Shown: positions 50,586-61,158, numbered from the stretch's first letter. The stretch: 64,000 nucleotides of DNA from Microbacterium sp. NIBRBAC000506063 (GCF_017968845.1 NZ_CP072876.1:1364001-1428000), one strand, 5' to 3'. The notes: a model not told the origin generated them from the letters alone. Program-made: numbers and translations.

Positions 50586-51397
50586 GTGGAGACGACGACT
50601 TTCGCCGCGACGACCGGCTTCCCGCACACCGCCCTCGTCGGCGTGACCGACCTCGACGAGACGCTCGCCGTGCAGGGCGACCCGCACGAGGTGCAGCCGC
50701 TGGCCTCGGTGACGAAGCTGCTCACCGCGTGGGGTGCGCTCATCGCGATCGACCGCGGGCTCGTCGGGCTGGAGGAGCCGGCCGGTCCTCCCGGGGCCAC
50801 CGTCCACAACCTGCTCGACCACACGAGCGGCCTGCCCTTCGAGGGCGAGGAGCCGCAGCGGCCGCCCGGCGAGCGGCGCCTCTATTCGAACGCGGGCTTC
50901 GATGCGCTCGCCGCGCATGTCGCCGCTGCCGTCGGCGTGGACTTCGCCAAGTGGATGCAGCGGGAGGTGACCGGGCCGCTCGGCATGGCCGAGACGGACG
51001 TCACCGGTCGCCCTTCGGCCGGGGCCCGTTCCAGCATCAACGACCTGCTGATCTTCGGGCGCGAGGTGCTGCGCCCCACGCTCCTCCCCGCCGAACTGCG
51101 CGACCGGGCGCTGACCGTGTCGCGCCCCGGCCTGCGCGGGCTCGTGCCCGGATACGGATCCTTCGACGACAACCAGTGGGGCCTCGGGTTCGAGATCAAG
51201 GGCGAGAAGCACCACTGGATGGGCGAGAGCCTGCATCCGGAGACGGCCGGCCACTTCGGGGCGCAGGGCAGCTTCCTGTTCGTCGAGCCGACGCTCGACC
51301 TCGCCGCCGCCTTCCTGTCGGGGTGACCTTCGGCGAGGACCACAAGCGGATCTGGCCGGCGCTCACCGACGAGATCGTGGCGCGCTACGGGGAGTGA
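50586..51397 (+). CDS. Class C beta-lactamase-like serine hydrolase (frameshifted at 3' end)
   Basis: About 270 residues from GTG 50586. The nucleophile motif is PLASVTKLLTAWGALIAIDR (SxxK), the Tyr motif RRLYSNAGFDALAAHV (YxN), and a family loop LLDHTSGLPFEGEEPQRPPG. No signal peptide is seen, so probably an intracellular esterase or peptidase rather than a beta-lactamase. A break near 51322 (GTCGGGGTGA) creates an early stop at 51326; corrected, it ends ALTDEIVARYGE. Confidence 0.82.
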
Positions 51398-51401
51398 CCG
51401 C

Positions 51402-51824
51402 TCAGTCGTTGACCGTGATCTGCGCGTGCTCGTCCCCGCCGCCCTCGGTCCACGCGCGCACCTCGGCGAGGATGCCGCGCAGCACCCCCTGGTCGACCTT
51501 CTCCAGGTCCTTGATGTACAGGCAGGCGACACTCGTCGTGTGCGGGCCGAGGCGGTCGAGGGCCTCCGCGTGGCGGTCCGCGCGGTCGAGATAGATCGTC
51601 GAGGCGGCCTTGCGCGGAGCGAAGGCGAGCACGGGCATGTCGCCCTCGTTGCCGGTCGGGTAGCGGTAGTGGCAGCTGCCGAAGCCGATGATCGTGCCCC
51701 ACAGCTCCGGCTCGCGACCGGAGACCTCGCTGAGCAGCGCCACGAGGGTCTCCGCGTCACGTCGGCGCACCGCAGGACTGACCTCCGCGATGAAGGCGGC
51801 GACGCTGCCCCCGGTCTTCTCCAT
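51402..51824 (-). CDS. DUF1801 family protein
   Basis: 140 residues and intact. The family pattern includes VSPAVRRRDAETLVALLSEV, ELWGTIIGFGSCHYRYPTGN and FAPRKAASTIYLDRA. DUF1801 has a small alpha/beta fold related to the frataxin-like YdhG group; its function is uncertain. It starts 3 bp after the HhH-GPD stop, on the same strand. Confidence 0.88.
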   Translation of the reverse strand: MEKTGGSVAAFIAEVSPAVRRRDAETLVALLSEVSGREPELWGTIIGFGSCHYRYPTGNEGDMPVLAFAPRKAASTIYLDRADRHAEALDRLGPHTTSVACLYIKDLEKVDQGVLRGILAEVRAWTEGGGDEHAQITVND

Positions 51825-51827
51825 GGA

Positions 51828-52392
51828 CTACTTCTTCGCGGCGGCCTTGGCCGCACGCTTGGTCTCACGGACCTTCGCGAGCGACTCGGGCGAGACGATG
51901 TCGGCGACGCTGCGGAAGGAGCCTTCCTCGCCGTAGGGGCGGATGCCTCCCGCCACCCTTCTCCGGTGAAGCCGTACTGCTTGCCGAGCAGCGCGAGGAA
52001 GATCTTCGCCTTCTGCTCGCCGAAGCCCGGCAGCTTCTTCAGGCGCCGCAGCACCTCGGGCCGTCGGGGTCGTCGCGGGTCCAGAGCGCAGCGGCATCCG
52101 ATCCCCATTCGTCGACGAGGGCTTGACACAGCGCCTGCACGCGGCCGGCCATGGATCCGGGGTAGCGATGCACCGCGGGCGTCTCGCGGAAGGCCTCGAC
52201 GAACTGCTCGGGGTCGTAGCCCGCGAGGGCGGCGGCGTCGAGCGCGCCGGTGCGCTGCCGGATCTTCAGCGGGCCCGCGAAGGCGGTCTCCATCGCGACC
52301 TGCTGATCCAGGAGCATCCCGATCAGCAAGGCGAGCGGAGAGGTCGACAGCAGCTCGTCGGCCTCGGGGTCGTCGGTGATGTGCACAGCCAT
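51828..52392 (-). CDS. HhH-GPD base-excision repair family protein (frameshifted)
   Basis: ATG at 52392. LALLIGMLLDQQVAMETAFA opens the helical glycosylase fold and the helix-hairpin-helix reads LRRLKKLPGFGEQKAKIF, after a break near 52065. A second break near 51950 precedes REASAPYGEEGSFRSVADIV and a Lys/Ala-rich tail. Members resemble endonuclease III but often lack the Fe-S cluster; catalytic residues cannot be assigned with certainty. Confidence 0.83.
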
Positions 52393-52437
52393 GCGCACCA
52401 GTCTGGCACCCGCGCCCCGCGGATGCATCAGGTCGGG

Positions 52438-53763
52438 TCAGGCCGAAGCCGCACCCTCGTCGGATGCGGCATCCGACACAGCCGGGGCGATGCCGAACAG
52501 CGTCTCGAGCGCCGCGGCGACCTCGTCGGCGCGGCCGGCGGCGGCCAGCTCCTGGGCGCGCACGGTCGGCGTGTGCAGCAGGACGCCGGCGAGGTGGCGC
52601 AGCGACTGCTCCACCCGGCCGTCCTCGTCGCCGCGGCCGCGCGCCCGGGAGATCTCGGCCTCCAGCAGCGCGAAGATGTGCTCGCGCATCGCGACGATCG
52701 CCGGCGCCGCGCTCTGGCGGACACCGGCGACGTGGAAGGTCTCGGCCGCCTCGCGCACGACGCTGCGGGCGGCATCCGTGGCCTGCAGCTCCTCCAGGGG
52801 CGCGTGCAGCCGGATGGTCTCCAGATCCAGCAGGGCGACGCCCTCGACGCCGGTGACATCCGGGTCGACGTTGCGCGGCATGCCGAGGTCGATGACGAGG
52901 CGGCTCTCGGATGCCGGGGCGGCCCCGACGGGGCATCCGGCGATCGAGAGCGCGGGCGCACCGCCGAGGTGCGCCGCGCGGAGCACCGGCTCGGTGGCGG
53001 TCGTGCAGGTGATCAGGAGCGAGGATGCGGAGGCGACCCGGGCGTAGTCGGCGTCCTCGACGACGCGCAGACCGTGCTTGTCGGCGAAGAGGCGGGCACG
53101 ACCCGACGGCGAGTAGACCGAGATGTCGGTGGCGCCGCGCTCGCGCAGGGTGGCGAGGGTGACGGCGGCGTAGGCGCCGGTGCCGACCAGCAGCACGCGC
53201 TCGGCGCTCCAGTCGGCGATACGGCTGTCGGCCAGCTCGAGGGCGAGGCGGACGAGCGAGCGGCCGGCGCGGCCGAGCGCGGTGACGTTCTTGACCTTGC
53301 GCTGGGCCTGACTGGCCCGCTGGAAGAGACGCTCGATCTCGGGGGAGGTCGTGCCCTCGGTGCGCGCGGTCTTCAGGGCGCGCCGCACCTGACCGGCGAT
53401 CTCGCCCTCGCCCGGCACGACCGATTCGAGACCGGAGGCCACGGCGAACAGGTGCTCGGCCACCCGGCGTCCGGTGTGCACCTCGTAGGCGCCCTCGAGG
53501 TCGGATGCCGGAATCCCCGTCGTCTGCTCGACGGCCTCGATCACGGCCTCGACGCCCACGGCACCGGCGGCGGTGACGGGCTCGTCGATCTCGACGTAGG
53601 CCTCGAAGCGGTTGCACGTGGACAGCACGACGGCGCCCTGCACGCACTCGGCGATGCCCATCAGCGTGGGAGCGACGTCATCGGGAGTGCGGCTCAGGCG
53701 TTCGAGCATGTCGAAGGAAGCGGTCTTGTGACTCGCCGAGACGCAGAGAAGCACGCCCGTCAT
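52438..53763 (-). CDS. hemA: Glutamyl-tRNA reductase
   Basis: 441 residues and intact. It commits glutamate to tetrapyrrole synthesis, making glutamate-1-semialdehyde. VVLSTCNRFEAYVEI holds the catalytic Cys; SGLESVVPGEGEIAGQVRRA is the conserved glutamate-binding stretch; VLLVGTGAYAAVTLATLRER is the NADPH fold. The C-terminus extends with Ala-rich helices. Divergent from hemE with a 73-bp gap. Confidence 0.95.
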   Translation of the reverse strand: MTGVLLCVSASHKTASFDMLERLSRTPDDVAPTLMGIAECVQGAVVLSTCNRFEAYVEIDEPVTAAGAVGVEAVIEAVEQTTGIPASDLEGAYEVHTGRRVAEHLFAVASGLESVVPGEGEIAGQVRRALKTARTEGTTSPEIERLFQRASQAQRKVKNVTALGRAGRSLVRLALELADSRIADWSAERVLLVGTGAYAAVTLATLRERGATDISVYSPSGRARLFADKHGLRVVEDADYARVASASSLLITCTTATEPVLRAAHLGGAPALSIAGCPVGAAPASESRLVIDLGMPRNVDPDVTGVEGVALLDLETIRLHAPLEELQATDAARSVVREAAETFHVAGVRQSAAPAIVAMREHIFALLEAEISRARGRGDEDGRVEQSLRHLAGVLLHTPTVRAQELAAAGRADEVAAALETLFGIAPAVSDAASDEGAASA

Positions 53764-53836
53764 TCTACTCCGGCGTCATGTATGGATCTGCTGAGCCTCC
53801 CCGCCGTCGCATAGCCCGGGGTGCGAGGATGGAGCC

Positions 53837-54869
53837 ATGCCGCTTTCCGATGTCCCCTGCTGCGCGCCCTGGCCGGTGATCGCCCCGAGCGCACCCCGGT
53901 GTGGTTCATGCGCCAGGCCGGCCGCTCCCTGCCCGAGTACCGTGAGTTGCGGGTGGGGACGCGGATGCTGGACGCCTGCCTCACCCCGACCTCGCCGCCG
54001 AGATCACCCTGCAGCCGGTGCGCCGACACGGCGTGGACGCGGCGATCTTCTTCAGCGACATCGTGGTTCCCCTCAAGCTCGCCGGGGTCGCCGTCGAGAT
54101 CGAGCCCGGCCGCGGCCCGGTGTTCGCCGAGCCCGTGCGCACGGCGTCCGACGTCGAGAAGATCACCGCGATCGACCCCGCAGACCTCGACACGACCGCG
54201 ATCGCCGCGGCCGTGCGCCTCGTCACCGCCGAACTCGGCGACACCACCCCCCTCATCGGCTTCGCCGGTGCGCCCTTCACCCTCGCCGCCTACCTCGTCG
54301 AGGGCGGCCCCTCCAAGGAGCACCTCCGCGCCCGCGCCATGATGCACACCGACCCCGGGTCCTGGGCGAAGCTGGCGGGCTGGCTGGCGGCCGTCTCACG
54401 CCGGTTCCTCCAGGCGCAGACGGATGCCGGCGCCTCGGCCGTGCAGCTCTTCGACTCCTGGGCGGGCTCCCTGCATCCTGACGACTTCCGCCGCTTCGTG
54501 GCCCCGCACTCGGCGGCGGCGCTCGAGGGCGTCACCGCCCCGAAGATCCACTTCGGGGTCGGCACCGGGCCGTTCCTGGCCGACATGCGCCTGGGCGGCA
54601 TCGCCGACGCCGTCGGGGTCGACTGGCGGATGCCGCTGGACGAGGCCGCCGCCGCCCTCGGCGACCAGACGACCGTGCAGGGCAATATCGACCCGGCGCT
54701 GCTGTCGGCGCCCTGGCCGGTGCTGGAGACGCATGTGCGCGATGTGCTCGCCCGGGGCCGCGCCGCGCGCGCCCACATCCTCAACCTCGGTCACGGCGTC
54801 CCGCCCGAGACCGACCCGACCCAGCTGACGCGCATCGTCGAGCTCGTCCGCGAGGTCACGGGCGCATGA
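53837..54869 (+). CDS. hemE: Uroporphyrinogen decarboxylase (frameshifted)
   Basis: Makes coproporphyrinogen [23 protein letters not shown] carries the conserved Arg pair, [20 protein letters not shown] the Asp, then [40 protein letters not shown] and [14 protein letters not shown]. Breaks near 53855 and 53992 (the latter loses DLA after CLTP). ATG 53837 has GGAG two bases before it. Stop overlaps the next start. Confidence 0.93.
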
Positions 54870-56341
54870 GCGATCTCGCCGAGCGCGCCGCCGCCTCCCA
54901 CGTCATCGTGATCGGCGCGGGCATCGGCGGACTCGTCGCGGCACGCTCCTTCGCGAAGGTCGGCATCCGCGTCACGCTCGTCGAGGCCGCCGAGCGGCCG
55001 GGCGGGGCGATCCGCCGCGCCGAGCTCGACGGCGTCACCGTCGACACGGGCGCCGAGAGCTATGCGACCCGCGGCGGGCATGTGCGCGGGCTGCTGGACG
55101 AGCTCGGGCTCACGGACGACATCGTGACCCCGCAGCCGGGCGGCGCCTGGCTCGCCGGCATCCCCGGAGCGGATGCCGCACCCCTGCCCGCGCGCACGAT
55201 CCTGGGCATCCCGGAGAACCCCTTCGCCGAGGACGTGCGCCGCATCATCGGCTGGCGCGGCGCCTGGCGCGCCTACGTCGACCGGCTGCGCCCGCCGCTC
55301 ACGATCGGGCACGAGGAGAGCCTCGGGCGCCTTGTCGACTCGCGCATGGGCGCGCGCGTGCGCGACCGGCTCGTCGCCCCCGTCACAGCGGGCGTGTACT
55401 CGGCGCACCCCGACGACATCGACACGGATGCCGCCGCTCCCGGCCTCAACGCCGCCCTGACCCGCGCGGGCTCGCTCTCGGGCGCGGTCGGGCAGCTCCT
55501 CGCCGCGCGTGACGAGAAGGGCGCCCCCGGCGCGGCCGTCGAGGGGATCGCCGGCGGCATGTCTCGCCTGGTCGACGCGCTGATCGACGAGCTCGGCGTT
55601 CTCGGCACCGAGGTGCGCACCTTCGCCACCGCCCTGCGGGTGCAGCCCGAAGGCGCCGGGTGGAGCGTGGACGTCGCGGCATCCGACGACGACGCCGAGT
55701 TCGAGACGATCGAGGCGGATGCCGTGGTCCTCGCCACCGATGAGCTCTTCGCCCGCGCGCTGCTCGAGGAGATCGTGCCCGATCTCGGGCAGCCCGGTCC
55801 GTCGCCCGAGATCGAGATCGTCACGCTGCTGCTGGAGGCGTCGGCGCTCGATGACGCTCCCCGCGGTTCGGGCGTGCTCACCGTCCCCGGCAGTCACGTC
55901 GCGAAGGCCCTGACGCATTCGACGGCGAAGTGGGCGTGGGTGCGCGAGGCGGCGGGCGACAGGCACCTCGTACGCGTCTCCTTCGGGTCGCAGGACGAAC
56001 CGGCCGTGACCGCGCAGTTCGACGACGCGGATGCGGCGGACCTCGCCCTGCACGAGGCGGCCGCCCTCCTCGGAGTGCCCGAGTCGTCACTGACGCTCCT
56101 GGCCGCGCACCGCGAGCGCTTCACCCAGTCGCAGCCGGCATCCGCCATCGGTGCGGCGCAGGCCCGCGAGCGCGTTCGCGCCGCCATCGCGGCGGTGCCC
56201 GGACTCGGCGCGGTCGGGGCGTGGCTGGCCGGCACCGGTCTCGCTCAGGTGATCCCGGATGCCGAGGCCGAGGCCGAGCGCGTGCGGCACGACCTACTGT
56301 GGGGATCCGGGCCTGTTCACCCCCGCTTCCCGGACAGGTAG
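54866..56341 (+). CDS. hemY: Coproporphyrinogen III oxidase/protoporphyrinogen oxidase, HemY type
   Basis: 491 residues and intact; ATG overlaps the hemE stop. FAD-binding [20 protein letters not shown] near the N-terminus, [35 protein letters not shown] and the C-terminal dinucleotide region ([20 protein letters not shown]; the usual GNAYHG-type motif is altered to GTGLAQV). With HemQ nearby, it most probably oxidises coproporphyrinogen to coproporphyrin (CgoX) as in other actinobacteria. Confidence 0.92.
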   Translation: MSDLAERAAASHVIVIGAGIGGLVAARSFAKVGIRVTLVEAAERPGGAIRRAELDGVTVDTGAESYATRGGHVRGLLDELGLTDDIVTPQPGGAWLAGIPGADAAPLPARTILGIPENPFAEDVRRIIGWRGAWRAYVDRLRPPLTIGHEESLGRLVDSRMGARVRDRLVAPVTAGVYSAHPDDIDTDAAAPGLNAALTRAGSLSGAVGQLLAARDEKGAPGAAVEGIAGGMSRLVDALIDELGVLGTEVRTFATALRVQPEGAGWSVDVAASDDDAEFETIEADAVVLATDELFARALLEEIVPDLGQPGPSPEIEIVTLLLEASALDDAPRGSGVLTVPGSHVAKALTHSTAKWAWVREAAGDRHLVRVSFGSQDEPAVTAQFDDADAADLALHEAAALLGVPESSLTLLAAHRERFTQSQPASAIGAAQARERVRAAIAAVPGLGAVGAWLAGTGLAQVIPDAEAEAERVRHDLLWGSGPVHPRFPDR

Positions 56342-56410
56342 ATGCCGAAATCGGAATACGGGGTTACGCTGGTAACTCGCACACACGACCGAACCAGGTG
56401 AGGAGACCCC

Positions 56411-56779
56411 ATGAGGGGGAAGATCGGACTCGTCGTAGGACTCGGCGTAGGGTACGTTCTCGGCACGCGGGCCGGGCGCCAGCGCTACGAGCAGATCAAG
56501 GCGCGGTGGCTCAAGGTCTGGAACCTCGACCCGGTGCAGGAGCAGGTGGGGCGCGCGAAGGAGTTCGCGAAGTCGCAGGCGCTGGCGGTTCCCGCCGCCG
56601 TGTGGGCCGGGGCGATCAAGGTCGCCAAGTCCGCCACGGGCGAGGGCACGCCGGGCCAGAAGCTCGACTCGGTGATCGCGACCGGCAAGGATGCGGCGGC
56701 CGAGGTCGCCGACGTCGTGGAGGATGCCGTCGAAGACGCCGTCGACGCGGCGAAGAAGTCGTCGCGAAAAGGCGAGTGA
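56411..56779 (+). CDS. YtxH-like small membrane-anchored protein
   Basis: 122 residues. One short hydrophobic stretch at the start (KIGLVVGLGVGYVLGTRAG), followed by RYEQIKARW and long amphipathic helices, ending in an Ala/Asp-rich, Lys-rich tail (VVEDAVEDAVDAAKKSSRKG). This layout resembles YtxH-type stress proteins. It starts a three-gene envelope set inside the heme cluster. Confidence 0.7.
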   Translation: MRGKIGLVVGLGVGYVLGTRAGRQRYEQIKARWLKVWNLDPVQEQVGRAKEFAKSQALAVPAAVWAGAIKVAKSATGEGTPGQKLDSVIATGKDAAAEVADVVEDAVEDAVDAAKKSSRKGE

Positions 56780-56783
56780 GACC

Positions 56784-57190
56784 ATGGCCGCGGATACCGC
56801 GATCGCGCCGACGACGGATTCCTGACGCTGCTGGGCGATCTGCCCGAGCTGATCAGCAACCTCGTCAAGGCCGAGATCGACGCCGCCAAGACCTGGGTGC
56901 GCCGCACGGCGAAGGACGCCGGCGTCGGCAGCCTCTGGTTCGTGCTGGCCCTCTTCTTCCTCTTCTGGGCGATCCCCGTTCTGCTGACGTTCGCGATCGC
57001 GGGCATCTCGTCGTGGTGGCCGGTGTGGCTCTCGGCGCTCGTCGTCTTCTTCGGACTGCTGCTGGTGGTCGTCCTCTTCGGCATCCTGGGTGCCCTGAAA
57101 TTCAAGAAGGTCACCGCGCGGGAGAATCCCGCGCAGGCGGTGGCAACCGACGCGAAGATCCTGAGGGAGCCCGACGATGACGAGTACTGA
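56784..57190 (+). CDS. Phage-holin-3_6 (DUF1469-like) membrane protein (frameshifted)
   Basis: ATG at 56784. The first codons leave frame near 56800. Corrected, it reads GFLTLLGDLPELISNLVKAE, then the two helices GSLWFVLALFFLFWAIPVLL and WWPVWLSALVVFFGLLLVVV, and ends EPDDDEY. The family is widespread on actinobacterial chromosomes, usually next to DUF3618 genes, and has no demonstrated lysis role there. The DUF3618 gene overlaps its end. Confidence 0.8.
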
Positions 57191-57455
57191 CCGCGAGAAG
57201 CTTCCCTCGACCGTCGTCCCGCCGGGCCTGACCGATCCGGTGGAGTCGGCGCGCGCCGAGCTCAAGGCGGCGCTGGCCGCGATCGAGAAACGGGCGAACA
57301 TCCCACGACGGGTCGAGAAGTCCCTCGCCCGCGGTGCCGAGCGGCTCCGCCGGACGAACGAGGAGAACCCGGCGCTCGTGATCGTCGGTGTCCTCGGTGC
57401 CGCCGCGGCGATCGGCGGCGCGGTCTGGCTCATCGTGCGAGGACTGTCGAAGTAG
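57177..57455 (+). CDS. DUF3618 family membrane protein
   Basis: 92 residues and intact; ATG 57177 overlaps the preceding gene by 14 bp. VESARAELKAALAAIEKRAN is the amphipathic DUF3618 helix and ALVIVGVLGAAAAIGGAVWL a single C-terminal membrane helix. Function unknown; probably partners the holin-like protein. Confidence 0.8.
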   Translation: MTSTDREKLPSTVVPPGLTDPVESARAELKAALAAIEKRANIPRRVEKSLARGAERLRRTNEENPALVIVGVLGAAAAIGGAVWLIVRGLSK

Positions 57456-57507
57456 CGGCCGCCGGCATCCGTTCGCGCCTTCGGTGAGAAAGGGGCAGAC
57501 TGGAGTC

Positions 57508-58196
57508 ATGTCCCACACGAGCACTGAGACGGATTCCCCTGCGCCCGAGGGCTACACGCTGTGGGCGGTCTGGCGTCGGAATCCCGATGCCCCGGTCACC
57601 GAGGACGACGCCACCGAGCTCGAGACGATCGTCGACCACGTCGAGGACGGCGGGTCACCGTGCGGGGCTTCTACGATGTGAGCGGACTGCGGGCCGATGC
57701 CGATCTCATGGTCTGGCTGCACGGATCCACGGCCGAGGAGCTCCAGCGGGACCTCCGTCGCCTGCGCCGCACCGAGCTGCTGCGAACGCTCCTGCCGGTG
57801 TGGAACGCGCTGGGCGTGCACAAGGACGCCGAGTTCAACCGCTCTCACGTGCCGGGCTTCCTGCGCGGCGTCGAGCCGAAGGGCTGGCTGTGCCTGTATC
57901 CCTTCGTGCGCAGCTACGAGTGGTACCTGCTCCCGGAGGAGGAGCGCCGTGAGATGCTCGCCGACCACGGCCGCAAGGGCGCCGCGCACCGGGGAGTGAC
58001 CGCGAACACCGTCGCCTCCTTCGCGCTCGGCGACTACGAGTGGCTGCTGCCGCTGGAGGCCGACGACGTCGGCGAGCTCGTCGACCTCATGCGCGACCTG
58101 CGGTACACGGAGGCGCGTCGGCACGTGCGCGAGGAGGTGCCGTTCTTCACGGGACGGCGACTGCGCTTCGACGAGATCCCGGATGTTCTGCAGTAG
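57508..58196 (+). CDS. hemQ: Coproheme decarboxylase HemQ/ChdC (frameshifted)
   Basis: Chlorite-dismutase-family enzyme that converts coproheme to heme b, the last step of the coproporphyrin-dependent route. ATG 57508 begins MSHTSTETDSPAPEG. After a break near 57655 it reads VRGFYDVSGLRADADLMVWL, FVRSYEWYLLPEEERREMLA with the YxxYxx-type heme-propionate region, VASFALGDYEWLLPLEAD and a C-terminus EVPFFTGRRLRFDEI. ATG follows TGGAG. Confidence 0.92.
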
Positions 58197-58205
58197 GAGC
58201 ATCCC

Positions 58206-59187
58206 ATGACCGCCGCACTCCGTCTCGGAACCCGTCGCAGTGCCCTCGCCCAGACCCAGTCCGGTCTTGTCGCCGCGGCGCTGGAGAAGGTCGCCGGCCG
58301 TCCTGTCGAGCTCGTCCCGATCGTCTCGGAGGGCGACACCAATCGCGCCTCGCTGTCGGAGATCGGCGGACAGGGGATCTTCGCGACCCGACTGCGCGAA
58401 GCGCTGCGGGCGGGCGAGTGCGATCTGCTCGTGCACTCGCTGAAGGACCTGCCCACAGCCGTGCCCGACGACCTCGTCATCGCCGCGACACCCGCGCGCG
58501 AGGACGCCCGCGACGTCGCGATCACGAGGATCGGCCGGCCCCTGCACGAGCTGCACAGAGGTGCCCGCGTCGGAACGGGGGCGCCGCGACGCATCGCGCA
58601 GGTCGGCATCCGCTCTCCCCGCGCGGAGGTCGTCGACATCCGCGGCAACGTCGACTCACGGCTGGAGCGCGTCGCCACCGGCGACCTCGACGCCGTGATC
58701 CTCGCCGCCGCCGGGCTGTCGCGACTGGGCGGCGACCTGGGCGGGCTCCACCGCGAGGATCTGGGTCTGTCGGAATGGCCGACGGCTCCGGGGCAGGGTG
58801 CGCTCGCCGTCGAGACATCGGCCGACGCCCCGAGGAGCTGCGTGCCGCCCTCGCCGCGCTCGACGACGAGGACACGCGTCTGGCGGTGACGGCGGAGCGA
58901 GCCGTCCTCGAGGGTCTGGACACCGGATGCCAGGCGCCGATGGCCGCGCACGCGGTCGTCGCGGGCGACACGATCCGGCTCCGCACGATCGTCTACGCAC
59001 CCGACGGCGGGCGTCGGATCGGGCTCGACCTGACGGAATCCCTGAACCGGGGTATATTCGACAGGAAGGCAGCGGCAATGGTGCGGATGCTGCCGATGGC
59101 GCCGACCCGATGCGCACAGCACGTGAGTTCGGGCTGGCCGTCGCCCATCGGCTGCTCGACCAGGGAGCGGCCGACCTCATCTCCTGA
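58206..59187 (+). CDS. hemC: Porphobilinogen deaminase (frameshifted)
   Basis: LRLGTRRSALAQTQSGLVAA, DLLVHSLKDLPTAVPDDLVI, RGNVDSRLERVATGDLDAVI and LSEWPTAPGQGALAVE are the core. After a break near 58830 the cofactor-binding EGLDTGCQAPMAAHAVVAG (Cys for dipyrromethane) follows. A further slip in 59050-59090 leads to DPMRTAREFGLAVAHRLLDQ and the stop at 59187. Makes hydroxymethylbilane for HemD. Confidence 0.92.
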
Positions 59188-59198
59188 GAGCCTTCCCG

Positions 59199-59996
59199 AT
59201 GACTGCTACCGACTCGAACCACGTCAAGCCCCTCGCCGGGTGGCGCGTCCTCGTGCCCCGCGGCGGACCCTGGGGCGATGGCGTCGCGGCGAGCCTGCGC
59301 GCACAGGGCGCGGTCCCGGTGGTCGCGCCGCTGATCAACTTCGGCCCCACGAACGATCAGGCCGCCCTCGATGCCGCCCTGGCCCGACTGTCGGCGGGCG
59401 AGTACGACTGGCTCACCGTGACGAGCGCCACCACCGTCGACGTGCTCTTCGCGCATCGCACCGAGATCCCGCGCGCGACGAAGATCGCCGCGGTCGGCGA
59501 GACGACGGCCACCGCGCTGGAGTCCGTCGGCTACGAGGTCGCGCTCGTCCCCGACAAGGACAACTCCGCCGAGGGCATGGCCGAGCAGATCATCGGCCTG
59601 GAGACGCAGGCGCGCCGCATCCTGACCCTGCGCAGCGAGATCGCCAAGCCCGTGCTCACCAAGCTCCTGATCAAGGCGGGCCACGATGTGGACTCCGTCG
59701 TGGCCTACCGCACCGTCGGGGTGCCGGTCACCGACCGCATCCGACGCGACGTGGAGAACGGCCGGATCAACGCGATCCTCGTCACGAGCGGCTCGGTGGC
59801 CGCGCAGGTGCGTGAGCAGTTCCCCGAGATCCCCGACTCCACTCTGCTGGCGGCGATCGGACCGCGCACGGCGAAGGATGCGGCCAAGGCGGGCCTGCCC
59901 GTCTCGGTCATCGCCGATCGCCAGACGGTCGACGCTCTCATCGACGCCGTCTCGCAGTTCACCCTCCCGCACGCGGCCGACGAGTTCGCGCCGTGA
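59199..59996 (+). CDS. hemD: Uroporphyrinogen-III synthase
   Basis: 265 residues and intact. Two Rossmann-like halves: LAGWRVLVPRGGPWGDGVAA and DWLTVTSATTVDVLF, with TKIAAVGETTATALESVGYE and AILVTSGSVAAQVREQFPEI. Closes the ring to uroporphyrinogen III. The stop overlaps the hemB start (GTGA). Confidence 0.92.
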   Translation: MTATDSNHVKPLAGWRVLVPRGGPWGDGVAASLRAQGAVPVVAPLINFGPTNDQAALDAALARLSAGEYDWLTVTSATTVDVLFAHRTEIPRATKIAAVGETTATALESVGYEVALVPDKDNSAEGMAEQIIGLETQARRILTLRSEIAKPVLTKLLIKAGHDVDSVVAYRTVGVPVTDRIRRDVENGRINAILVTSGSVAAQVREQFPEIPDSTLLAAIGPRTAKDAAKAGLPVSVIADRQTVDALIDAVSQFTLPHAADEFAP

Positions 59997-61060
59997 GCGG
60001 ATTCCCCGACGTCCGGATGCGGCGGCTGCGGCAGTCGCCCGCCGTCCGCGCGATCGCGCGCGAGACCACGCTCGCGCCGAGCCAGCTCATCCAGCCGCTG
60101 TTCGTGCGCGAGGGCTGAGCGCTCCGCAGCCCGTGACCTCGCTGCCCGGCGTCGTGCAGCACTCTCTCGAGTCGCTCCGCGGGGCCGTGTCGGATGCCGC
60201 GGCTGCCGGCATCGGGGCGTCATGCTGTTCGGCATCCCCGAGGTGCTCGATGCCACCGGCTCGGCGGCCGACGACCCCGAGGGCATCCTCAACGTCGCCA
60301 CCCGCATCGCGGTGGCCGAGGCGGGGGACGCGCTGACCGTGCAGACCGATCTGTGCCTGGACGAGTTCACCGACCACGGGCACTGCGGTGTGCTCGACCC
60401 TTCGATCCCCACGTCCCCTCCAGCCAGCACTCCGCGCTGCCTGGAGCCTCCGGGCCGCGTGGGCCCGGCTCAGGGACCGTGAAAGTCGACAACGACGCCA
60501 CTCTCGAACGCTACGTCGCGATGGCGCTCGCCCAGGCCCGCGCGGGCTCGCACCTGCTGGGCCTATCGGGCATGATGGACGGCCAGGTCGCCGCGGTGCG
60601 CCGCGCGCTGGACGCCGAGGGCTTCACCGACACTCTTCTGCTCGCCTACGCCGCCAAGTACGCCAGCGCCTTCTACGGGCCGTTCCGCGAGGCGGTGAAC
60701 TCGCAGCTGACGGGCGACCGCAAGACCTACCAGCTCGATCCGGCCAATCGCCGCGAGGGCGTGCGCGAGGCGCTGCTCGACGAGGCCGAGGGCGCCGACA
60801 TCGTCATGGTCAAGCCCGCGGGCTCCTTCCTCGACGTGCTCAGCGACGTGCGCGCCGCCGTGAATATTCCTGTCTGGGCATATCAGGTCTCGGGCGAGTA
60901 CGCGATGATCGAGGCGGCCGCGGCGAACGGCTGGATCGACCGTGATCGCAGCATCCTGGAGTCCCTCGTCTCCATCCGCCGCGCCGGCGCCGACGCGATC
61001 CTCACCTACTGGGCGACCGAGATCGCCGGAGGGCTCGCCTCCGGTCGTTCGGGCCCGTGA
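59993..61060 (+). CDS. hemB: Porphobilinogen synthase (frameshifted, with an unusual insert)
   Basis: GTG 59993. [20 protein letters not shown], a break near 60112, [17 protein letters not shown], a break near 60217, then [20 protein letters not shown] and [37 protein letters not shown] resumes at 60485, after about 85 extra bases that encode a Pro/Ser/Gly-rich stretch. Catalytic lysines are in [15 protein letters not shown] and [27 protein letters not shown] with Asp in place of Cys suggests the Mg/K-type rather than the zinc-cysteine enzyme. Confidence 0.9.
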
Positions 61061-61084
61061 GCGCCCCCGTCGTTCCGCGCACCC

Positions 61085-61125
61085 CCGGTCGTTGAGCGAG
61101 GAATCGCGCAGCGATCCCGAGTCGA
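61085..61125 (+). repeat. Dispersed GGTCGTTGAGCGAG repeat, copy 2
   Basis: CCGGTCGTTGAGCGAG at 61085-61100 is identical to the core of the copy inside the NERD helicase gene. It is followed by GAATCGCGCAGCGATCCCGA, which differs from copy 1. It sits in the 98-bp gap between hemB and hemL and may act as an mRNA structure element. Confidence 0.6.
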
Positions 61126-61158
61126 CACGCAGCAAGAACTCCTGAGAGGCAGCCACCG

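Noticed and set aside
50882..53647. 921-residue minus-strand frame
   Set aside because: It is a GC-rich shadow frame across the serine hydrolase, DUF1801, HhH-GPD and hemA genes, with Arg-rich low-complexity sequence and no domain apart from the HhH fragment it crosses.
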